Shown here one piece after another: positions 1-4,216 of a stretch of DNA of 6,673 nt. The stretch's first letter is position 1; every line of letters starts with the position of its first letter. The position numbers and the translations under genes were made by a program. The DNA comes from Candidatus Coliplasma caballi (lineage in GTDB: Bacteria; Bacillota; Clostridia; Oscillospirales; CAG-382): the NCBI GenBank assembly GCA_018065365.1, contig JAGHTH010000225.1:1-6673 (forward strand), given 5' to 3'. Below the pieces are notes generated by a model. That model searched no databases, had not been told where the DNA came from, and was given only the letters and a program-made list of their open reading frames with translations.

Positions 1-117
1 ATCGACGACGCGTTCAAAGCCGACGCGCTCTTCTCCGTCCTCATGGGCGACAAGGTCGAGCCCCGCCGCGCGTTCATCGAGGAAAACGCCAAGTACGTTA
101 CGAATCTGGATGTGTAA
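1..117 (+). CDS. gyrB: DNA gyrase subunit B, C-terminal fragment (second gyrB copy, cut by window start)
   Basis: The window opens in frame in the last 38 codons of a gyrB: it reads IDDAFKADALFSVLMGDK, then the VEPRRAFIEENAKYV motif found at the C-terminus of GyrB, and ends NLDV-stop. The segment matches 6101-6217 of the complete gyrB at 116 of 117 positions. The only difference is C63 versus G6163, a synonymous change in a Pro codon. The usual neighbour upstream of recF in Firmicutes is dnaN or the S4-domain gene yaaA, not gyrB, so this position is unexpected. Whether a full second gyrB lies to the left, or only this tail, cannot be seen. A chimeric assembly join is a serious alternative. 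The identification as gyrB sequence is certain; its genomic reality is not. Confidence 0.9.
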   Translation: MDDAFKADALFSVLMGDKVEPRRAFIEENAKYVTNLDV

Positions 118-127
118 GGGTTTTGAT

Positions 128-163
128 GCGGGACAACTTTTTTCGGAAAAAAAGTTTTCCCGC
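128..163 (+). terminator. Stem-loop downstream of gyrB tail (terminator-like, no U-tract)
   Basis: Left arm 128-143 pairs with right arm 148-163 (15 of 16 base pairs, one C-T mismatch at 134/157) around a 4-nt loop. The stem has a GC-rich foot (GCGGGA/TCCCGC) and a T/A-rich top. It is not followed by a run of T, so it is not a textbook intrinsic terminator. It may end transcripts inefficiently, protect the 3' end, or belong to a dispersed repeat. Confidence 0.5.
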
Positions 164-234
164 CCCTTTCAAAAAACCTATTGTTAAAAAAAATAATTAT
201 TTATTTCCATAATGTGAGTTCTTTTGCGGAAAGG

Positions 235-277
235 TGCGGAAAACCGCTTTTCTGCGAAAGAAAAGGGGTTTTCCGCA
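235..277 (+). promoter_or_regulatory. Long stem-loop just upstream of the recF ribosome binding site
   Basis: Arms 235-253 and 259-277 are complementary at 18 of 19 positions (G246/G266 mismatch) with a 5-nt loop GCGAA. The stem ends 5 nt before the recF Shine-Dalgarno (283-290). A matching structure lies before gyrA at 6345-6390. The position suggests an effect on translation or transcript stability, but a dispersed palindromic repeat is equally possible. Confidence 0.6.
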
Positions 278-296
278 AAACCAGAAAGGACAACAC

Positions 297-1391
297 ATGC
301 TCATCCGCACGCTTGCGTTAAACAATTTCAAAAACGCGGGCGAGGAGGAGCTGCGGTTCGGGGACGGGATCAACGTGATCTGCGGCGAAAACGCGTCCGG
401 GAAGACGAACTTGTTGGAGGGGATCTTCTATTTTGCGTCGGGTAAGTCGTTCCGCGGCTGCAGGGAAAGGGACCTGATCCGGTTCGGTGCGGAGAGCGCG
501 AGCGCGGAGTTGGGGTTTGAGACCGGCGGCGCGGAGTACCGCATGGGGCTGCGGCTCGCGAAAAACCAAAAGCGGCAGATTCTGGTCGGCGGAGTGCCGG
601 TGCGGAAGTTGTCGGAGTACCTGGGGCTGTTCCGCGCGGTCATTTTCACGCCGGACCACTTGAGCTTGGTCAAAGGCGCGCCGGAGTTCCGCAGACGGTT
701 TCTGGACCTGGCGATCTGCCAGTCGTTCCCGCGGTACGCGGCGTCGCTCAATGAGTACAACCGGATTTTGATGCAAAAAAACGCGATGCTCAAAAAAGAG
801 AGCGTGGACAGGGAACTGCTCGCGGTGTACCACGAGCGCATGGCGGCGCTGGCGGCGGTCATCACGACCAACCGCTGTAAGTACGTTGCGGCGCTGACGG
901 ACGCGGCGGCGGAGTTCCAGGGCGAAATGTCCGGCGGCAAGGAAAAATTGACGCTGAAGTACGTTTGCCAGTGCGGCGAGCCGGAACGGGCGAGCGAGGA
1001 ACTGAAGAAAAGTTACGAGGCGCTGTTTTCGGAGAAAGCGGCGCAGGAGATCCGGAACGGCTTTAGTATGTACGGGCCGCAAAAGGACGATTTCGCGGTG
1101 TACCTGAACGGGAAGAACGCGCGTACGTTCGGCTCGCAGGGGCAGCAACGGTCGTCGGTGCTGTCGCTGAAGCTGGCGGAGGGCGAACTTTCGAAACGGC
1201 TGACCGGGGAGTACCCGGTGTTCCTGCTCGACGACATCCTGTCGGAACTGGATAAAGGACGCAGAGAGTACATTTTGTCCAGCATCAAGGGCAAACAGGT
1301 GGTGCTGACCGGCTGCGAGGAGGAGTTGTTCTCTGTGGACCAAACGGCAGAGAAGATCGTCGTGGAGCACGGTGTGGCGAGAAACGTGTGA
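297..1391 (+). CDS. recF: DNA replication/repair protein RecF
   Basis: RecF is a cytoplasmic SMC/Rad50-like ATPase that, with RecO and RecR, loads RecA at single-strand gaps. The 364-residue product has the usual family length. The N-terminus reads MLIRTLALNNFKN, followed by a Walker A motif GENASGKT at residues 30-37 and NLLEGIFYFASGKSFR. Near the C-terminus are the ABC signature region (GSQGQQRSSVLSLKLAEGE, about 279-297), Walker B with acidic pair (VFLLDD, about 308-313) and the D-loop SELD. The ATG at 297 was chosen because AGAAAGGA (283-290) lies 6 nt upstream and the protein then starts like other RecF proteins; the upstream in-frame GTG at 234 lies at the base of a hairpin and would add a non-conserved tail. 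It is followed by remB after one small gene, as expected in Firmicutes, but is preceded by a gyrB end, which is odd. The gene is GC-rich (541-600: 39 of 60 by hand count). Confidence 0.97.
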   Translation: MLIRTLALNNFKNAGEEELRFGDGINVICGENASGKTNLLEGIFYFASGKSFRGCRERDLIRFGAESASAELGFETGGAEYRMGLRLAKNQKRQILVGGVPVRKLSEYLGLFRAVIFTPDHLSLVKGAPEFRRRFLDLAICQSFPRYAASLNEYNRILMQKNAMLKKESVDRELLAVYHERMAALAAVITTNRCKYVAALTDAAAEFQGEMSGGKEKLTLKYVCQCGEPERASEELKKSYEALFSEKAAQEIRNGFSMYGPQKDDFAVYLNGKNARTFGSQGQQRSSVLSLKLAEGELSKRLTGEYPVFLLDDILSELDKGRREYILSSIKGKQVVLTGCEEELFSVDQTAEKIVVEHGVARNV

Positions 1392-1408
1392 AAAAAGCGA
1401 GGCAAAAC

Positions 1409-1474
1409 GCGATCAAGATGCGATAAAAATGCGACAAAGTTGCGACAAAAGTGCGACAAAGTTGCGAAAAAAAC
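1409..1474 (+). repeat. Six tandem 11-bp iterons with phased A-tracts
   Basis: GCGA occurs at 1409, 1420, 1431, 1442, 1453 and 1464, exactly 11 bp apart; a further GCGA sits at 1397, 12 bp before. Each unit is close to GCGACAAAGTT, and the copies at 1431 and 1453 are identical. The period is not a multiple of three, so it is not a coding repeat. The A-runs recur once per helical turn, which predicts bent DNA. The array lies between recF and the promoter at 1498-1506, a typical place for a regulator-binding array. Confidence 0.8.
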
Positions 1475-1497
1475 GGGATGAAATCCGGCACGGCGTG

Positions 1498-1506
1498 TGC
1501 TATACT
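1498..1506 (+). promoter_or_regulatory. Extended -10 promoter for the 65-codon gene and remB
   Basis: TG-C-TATACT is a strong extended -10 element (TGnTATAAT consensus). No good -35 is present 16-18 bp upstream (1478-1483 reads ATGAAA), which extended -10 promoters can tolerate. It lies 34 nt before the GTG start at 1540 and just downstream of the iteron array, which could act as activator site or curved upstream region. Confidence 0.55.
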
Positions 1507-1539
1507 GTTTTCCGAAAAGAAGAAAAAGAGGAAAGCGGG

Positions 1540-1737
1540 GTGGGAGCGCAGGTGCGGACGGAATATACGAAGCTCGGAAAGTTCATCGTGGTGGAGCGGT
1601 TTACGGAGGAAGAAAAGCGGATCCTCGACGGCAGGAAGCTGACGCCGGAGGAAGAGCCGCTGCACAAAGAGATGGTCAAGGCGCGGTACGCGTTGTTTGA
1701 AGAGCTGAAAGAACGAATGAAAGCATGGGTGGATTGA
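1540..1737 (+). CDS. Small charged protein of unknown function
   Basis: The product would be 65 residues. I do not recognise the family. It starts (M)GAQVRTEYTKLGKFIVVERF and continues with a very charged, probably helical part (TEEEKRILDGRKLTPEEE, then a Lys/Glu/Arg-rich helix ending AWVD). There is no signal peptide, membrane segment or cysteine. The start is the GTG at 1540, with GAGG (1528-1531) 8 nt upstream; GTG 1552 is an alternative. The frame stays open back to 1372, but that part overlaps the recF end, the iterons and the promoter and is probably not translated. It sits in the recF-remB gap, which in other Firmicutes normally has no gene, and its stop is 13 nt before the remB start, so the two are probably co-transcribed. 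Codon use and GC match recF. It could be a lineage-specific protein; a false ORF is less likely given RBS and promoter. Confidence 0.65.
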   Translation: MGAQVRTEYTKLGKFIVVERFTEEEKRILDGRKLTPEEEPLHKEMVKARYALFEELKERMKAWVD

Positions 1738-1750
1738 TCCTTTGAAACAG

Positions 1751-1993
1751 ATGTTTTTGCAGTTGGAGCGCGGCGAGGGGCTGCGTGCAAGGGACGTGAT
1801 CGGGGTGTTCGATTTTGACGCCGCGACGGTGTCCGCGGAGACGCGCGAGGCGCTGAAACAGGCGCAGAGCGAGATGAAACTCACGAACCTCGCGTCCGAC
1901 CTGCCGCGGAGTATCGTCCTTGCCGACGAGCCGTACGGCACCCGCGTCTATACGAGCGGTCTTTCGACCGAAACGATCGTAAAGAGGAGTTAG
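1751..1993 (+). CDS. remB: DUF370 / RemB-like regulatory protein
   Basis: The 80-residue product matches the DUF370 (RemA/RemB, YaaB) pattern: a short N-terminal strand (MFLQLERGEGLRARDVIGVFD, like the family's M-F/Y-x-H-I-G...DVIAIID), a central helix (about 28-42), and a C-terminal part RSIVLADE...RVYTSGLSTETIVKR that corresponds to the family's SYVITD..VYLSPISS-TL-KR. In Bacillus subtilis RemA and RemB control biofilm-matrix genes and RemA binds DNA; the exact job of RemB is less clear. The usual place between recF and gyrB supports RemB rather than RemA. ATG 1751 was chosen to fit the family N-terminus. TTG 1742 is in frame, and neither has a strong Shine-Dalgarno, which suggests translational coupling to the preceding gene. 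The family's His at position 4-5 and Gly at 6 are replaced here (QLERG), so this is a divergent member. Confidence 0.85.
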   Translation: MFLQLERGEGLRARDVIGVFDFDAATVSAETREALKQAQSEMKLTNLASDLPRSIVLADEPYGTRVYTSGLSTETIVKRS

Positions 1994-2055
1994 TCCGTAA
2001 GCTGTTTTCAGCCGTCTCAAAGTGAATTTTACGGAAAGAAAAAGGAACGCGAAAA

Positions 2056-3273
2056 ATGCAAATCGTTGAACCTGCCGCATCCGGAAAAACGACTCCGAAT
2101 CTCGTTGAGATGACGAAAGGGCTTTTATCGGAAGTCCGGACGGACGTCAAAATGACAGAAGATCAGCACGTGATCCAAACGCCGATCGCGGAACTGTTAA
2201 CGCTGGGTTTTCCCATTGCCGAAATGGTGCCGGAAATCCGAAAAGCGCTTGAAAGCAGCACGGACAAAGGAGAAATTCTGTATCGGCTTCTCAATGCAGA
2301 CGCAGGGGACTCGTTGAAAACGGCGAAAAACGGAGATCTTTGGTGTGCGATCCGAAAGGCAGACAAAAAGTCCGCCATGGCACGATTTGAAGCCGTCGAA
2401 TCCGCTTCCGAGCCGGTGCTCACGTCTTTGAATCCCGCCACCATGATGATGGCGGTTGCGCTCTGCGCGATCGAAAGAGACCTGAAAAGCATCGAAAAGA
2501 CGCAGGCGGAGATTCTCTCTTTTCTGGACAAGGAAAAAGAGTCCGAAATCGAAGCCGACGTCGAAATGCTTTCAAACATCGTAGAAAACTATAAGCATAA
2601 TTGGGACAACGATCATTTTGTTTCCGGCAACCATAAGTTGACGCTTGATATTCAGAGAACCGCAAGAAAAAATATGATTTTCTATCAAAAAGAAGTCGAA
2701 GGACTCATGAAAGAAAAGCAGTTTCTTGCCGCGCAAGCCAACGTCAAATCCAAGCAGAACGCGATCCGGAAGAAATTCCGCTACTATCGTCTGTCGCTTT
2801 ATTCCTATTCGCTCGCGTCTTTCTCCGAAATCCTGTTGAGCGGGAATCGCTCGGAGGGGTATATTGCAGGGGTGCGCGACGAGATCGGGAAGTTATCTGC
2901 CGCTTACGAAGAATTATATGATAAATGTGCCGGCTATTTACAGGAATTCAGCACATCCGCGATTGATACGAACGTGATGAAGGGCTTGGGGTCGGCGAGC
3001 AAAGCGGTCGGCAGTTTTCTCGGGAAAATCAGCCCGATCAAAAACGGTCCCGTAGATGAATTTCTGCAAAGCAGCGGAGAAAAGTTGGAAGAAAACGCGC
3101 ACGAGTTGGAAAAAAACTCGATCAAACAGTTCTCCGAGATCAAAGATTCCGGCACAAAGCCGTTCACACAGCAAATGGATCAGATGATCCGCATTTTCAA
3201 TCACACTTCGGCGATCTGCCTCGGGAAAGATACGATCTATCTGTTGTCCGACAAGCCCGTAGGGATTGTGTGA
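2056..3273 (+). CDS. 405-aa helical protein of unknown function inserted between remB and gyrB
   Basis: I do not recognise this family. The ATG has AAAGGA (2041-2046) 9 nt upstream. No signal peptide or clear membrane span is visible, so a cytoplasmic protein is likely. Residues 1-120 are mixed helical; 126-138 (NPATMMMAVALCA) is a hydrophobic patch, too short and too near charged residues for a safe membrane call; 139-172 is an acidic/basic heptad-like stretch (IERDLKSIEKTQAEILSFLDKEKE) suggesting a coiled coil. NYKHNWDND (178-186) is a striking aromatic/polar motif. Further helices follow (200-290), with a Gly/Ser-rich linker around 310-330 (GLGSASKAVGSFLGK). The C-terminus (IRIFNHTSAICLGKDTIYLLSD) looks like a small beta end. 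It is visibly more A/T-rich than recF or gyrB (2641-2700: 19 of 60 G/C by hand count), consistent with acquisition from outside. Only 62 nt separate it from remB, so read-through is possible. ASGKTT near the N-terminus is not a valid P-loop. Confidence 0.85.
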   Translation: MQIVEPAASGKTTPNLVEMTKGLLSEVRTDVKMTEDQHVIQTPIAELLTLGFPIAEMVPEIRKALESSTDKGEILYRLLNADAGDSLKTAKNGDLWCAIRKADKKSAMARFEAVESASEPVLTSLNPATMMMAVALCAIERDLKSIEKTQAEILSFLDKEKESEIEADVEMLSNIVENYKHNWDNDHFVSGNHKLTLDIQRTARKNMIFYQKEVEGLMKEKQFLAAQANVKSKQNAIRKKFRYYRLSLYSYSLASFSEILLSGNRSEGYIAGVRDEIGKLSAAYEELYDKCAGYLQEFSTSAIDTNVMKGLGSASKAVGSFLGKISPIKNGPVDEFLQSSGEKLEENAHELEKNSIKQFSEIKDSGTKPFTQQMDQMIRIFNHTSAICLGKDTIYLLSDKPVGIV

Positions 3274-3368
3274 AAAGGGCGCCGTGGTGCGGTGTATAAC
3301 GTAGGGCTGTTCTCCGCAAGGTTAATTGGCAAAGACAGCATCATTTTATAGGAGACGCTTATCCGCAG
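3274..3368 (+). other. Gap before the DUF559 cassette
   Basis: No gene is seen. The segment 3287-3333 resembles 3902-3942 on the far side of the cassette (CAAGGTT-A-TTGGCA core). TTGGCA at 3326-3331 with TATAGG at 3347-3352 is a weak promoter candidate with a short 15-bp spacer. TTATCCGCA at 3359-3367 is one base from a DnaA box, but it stands alone. Confidence 0.4.
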
Positions 3369-3420
3369 AAATTGCCTTCCCCCGGGGGGAAGGTGGCGGC
3401 GGAGCCGACGGATAGAGTAC
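3369..3420 (+). repeat. Left terminal inverted repeat of the DUF559 cassette
   Basis: The arm contains a near-palindrome (CCTTCCCCC at 3375-3383 against GGGGGAAGG at 3385-3393), a small CGGC-GGA-GCCG stem (3397-3407 region), and GATAGAGTAC at 3411-3420. It is complementary to 3843-3894 at 38 aligned positions by hand alignment. Confidence 0.65.
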
Positions 3421-3458
3421 GCGCCGTATGTTTGAACTCAAAAAAGGAGCCCTTGCCG

Positions 3459-3824
3459 ATGTATCACGACTACAACAAAAAGAACATCGTATTGGCAAGG
3501 AACCTCCGCAAGCACGCAACGAAAGAAGAAAAGAAGCTTTGGTTTGATTTTCTTCGTACCTATCCGGTCAAATTCCAACGGCAAAAAGCGATCGGAAATT
3601 ATATCGTTGATTTCTATTGCAGCAAAGCGGAGTTGGCGATCGAATTGGACGGAAGCCAACATGATGAAGAACAAGCGCGGAAAGACGACGGGCAGCGGGA
3701 ATATCTGCTTGCGCAAGAGGGCATTTTGACGATCCGCGTGCCGAATTCGCATATATGGAACAATTTTTCGGGCGTTTGCGAGATGATCGACAGCGCCGTG
3801 AAGCAACGGACGCAGGGAAAATAG
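3459..3824 (+). CDS. DUF559 endonuclease-like protein (Vsr / PD-(D/E)XK type)
   Basis: The 121-residue product is a complete stand-alone DUF559 domain. The hallmark N-terminal helix pattern is present (LARNLRKHATKEEKKLWFDFLR, residues 12-32: LR..xT..E..LW..LR). The nuclease-like core follows: I49-V50-D51-F52, then I61-E62-L63-D64-G65-S66-Q67-H68, and the strand TIRVPN (91-96). D51, E62 and D64 are the likely metal-binding residues, by analogy with the Vsr mismatch endonuclease fold. No experimental substrate is known to me for this group; DNA nicking or cleavage is inferred. The start ATG 3459 has AAGGAG (3444-3449) 9 nt upstream; an in-frame TTG at 3372 would translate the left inverted repeat and is rejected. 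Its DNA is A/T-richer than gyrB. All the key residues are intact, so the enzyme is probably active. Confidence 0.9.
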   Translation: MYHDYNKKNIVLARNLRKHATKEEKKLWFDFLRTYPVKFQRQKAIGNYIVDFYCSKAELAIELDGSQHDEEQARKDDGQREYLLAQEGILTIRVPNSHIWNNFSGVCEMIDSAVKQRTQGK

Positions 3825-3842
3825 TTAGAGACAGAAAGACGA

Positions 3843-3894
3843 GTACTCTATCAGTCTCGCAAGCTCGACAGCTTCCTCCCGGAGGAAGCCATTT
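3843..3894 (-). repeat. Right terminal inverted repeat of the DUF559 cassette
   Basis: The arm begins 18 nt after the DUF559 stop. GTACTCTATC (3843-3852) is the exact complement of the left arm's inner end, and a perfect 9-bp hairpin GCTTCCTCC/GGAGGAAGC (3871-3879 with 3881-3889, one-base spacer) corresponds to the left near-palindrome while differing in sequence. The hairpin may also serve as a weak terminator, although no T-run follows. Confidence 0.65.
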
Positions 3895-4100
3895 GACACC
3901 TGTACGGTGCAAGGCGTTACTTCACAAGGTTGAGTTGGCAGAATAAGCACGATCTTTCTTGTTGTCAGACCTTGACCCCGGGAAGCCAAACACTACCGTA
4001 AAGCGTGTGATACGACGTAAAGTTTGGTTTACCGTAAAGCAAAAGAGATAGAGCACGCGGATTTAAACAAATGAACTATGGAAAAAACAAACTGAACACT
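3895..4100 (+). other. Gene-free, repeat-containing stretch upstream of the gyrB promoter
   Basis: No supported gene is seen in the 392 nt between the DUF559 stop and gyrB. This part holds the right-hand partner of a flanking direct repeat (3902-3942), three CGTAAAG copies (3997, 4016, 4033; two of them inside an exact TACCGTAAAGC), a CCAAAC/GTTTGG inverted pair (about 3986-3991 with 4022-4027), and a third copy of the cassette's inner-end motif, GATAGAGCACGCG at 4047-4059 (12 of 13 bases equal to 3411-3423). Confidence 0.5.
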
Positions 4101-4127
4101 TTGACATAATTTTATTCTTTATATTCT
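4101..4127 (+). promoter_or_regulatory. Putative gyrB promoter
   Basis: A perfect TTGACA -35 lies at 4101-4106 in an A/T-rich stretch. Possible -10 elements are TATTCT (4122-4127, 15-bp spacer) or TATATT (4120-4125, 13-bp spacer). The spacing is shorter than ideal, so the exact -10 is uncertain. A separate promoter makes sense because inserted DNA separates gyrB from remB. The leader would be roughly 80 nt long. Confidence 0.5.
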
Positions 4128-4145
4128 CACATAACGTACGGGATT

Positions 4146-4191
4146 TTCAAGGGACTCGTCCCTTGAACAGGGTTCGGGACAGAGTCCCGAA
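4146..4191 (+). promoter_or_regulatory. Two consecutive perfect hairpins in the gyrB leader
   Basis: Hairpin 1 pairs 4146-4155 with 4158-4167 (TTCAAGGGAC/GTCCCTTGAA; realistically 9 bp with a 4-nt loop). Hairpin 2 pairs 4173-4180 with 4184-4191 (TTCGGGAC/GTCCCGAA, loop AGA). Both share a GGGAC/GTCCC core. They end 12 nt before the gyrB Shine-Dalgarno. They could be a leader regulatory structure or part of a dispersed repeat; no T-run indicates a terminator. Confidence 0.6.
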
Positions 4192-4216
4192 AAGAACCAC
4201 CGGAAAGGAAAAAACC

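Larger units (their letters stand above)
118..282 (+). repeat. Intergenic two-hairpin cassette, copy A (gyrB tail to recF)
   Basis: This gene-free segment has the same order of parts as 6218-6392: a hairpin after the gyrB stop, the motif TTCAAAAAACC, an A/T-rich spacer, the motif TCTTTT-GGAAAGG-TGCGG, a second long hairpin, and then the Shine-Dalgarno of the next gene. Similarity to the other copy is clear over the whole length but with many substitutions and small indels. I see no open reading frame with a proper start here. The A/T-rich part (181-213, with CATAAT at 208-213) could hold a recF promoter, but no well-spaced -35 is visible. Confidence 0.7.
3369..3894 (+). mobile_element. Candidate compact mobile cassette: DUF559 gene within terminal inverted repeats
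   Basis: A 526-bp unit holds only one gene (3459-3824), framed by inverted arms 3369-3420 and 3843-3894. The arms are each 52 nt, align with one gap each way, and share AAAT at the outer end and GATAGAGTAC at the inner end. Each arm also has its own internal hairpin with CTTCC/GGAAG. No clear target-site duplication is seen at the immediate edges. It lies in the remB-gyrB gap, which is normally closed. DUF559 proteins are related to very-short-patch-repair endonucleases and are not known transposases, so mobility is an inference from the architecture. Confidence 0.5.

Noticed and set aside
234..296. GTG start extending RecF by 21 residues
   Set aside because: The added part translates a strong hairpin, is not RecF-like, and the ATG at 297 has a good RBS.
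318..1370. Long minus-strand open frame opposite recF
   Set aside because: It is the antisense shadow of a GC-rich gene; Arg/Leu/Gln-rich composition and no family resemblance.
1397..1474. CRISPR-like array
   Set aside because: The units are 11 bp with no spacers; this is a tandem iteron array.
1994..2035. TCCGTAA/TTACGGA inverted pair between remB and the 405-aa gene as a terminator
   Set aside because: Only 7 bp with a 28-nt loop and no T-run; too weak to call.
2080..2097. Possible P-loop (ASGKTT) at the N-terminus of the 405-aa protein
   Set aside because: The first glycine of GxxxxGK is missing and there is no Walker B partner.
3359..3367. DnaA-box-like TTATCCGCA
   Set aside because: One mismatch, single site, no cluster and no A/T-rich unwinding region beside it; chance is likely.
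3372..3458. TTG start giving a 29-residue N-terminal extension of the DUF559 protein
   Set aside because: It would translate the left inverted repeat; ATG 3459 has a proper Shine-Dalgarno and fits the family start.
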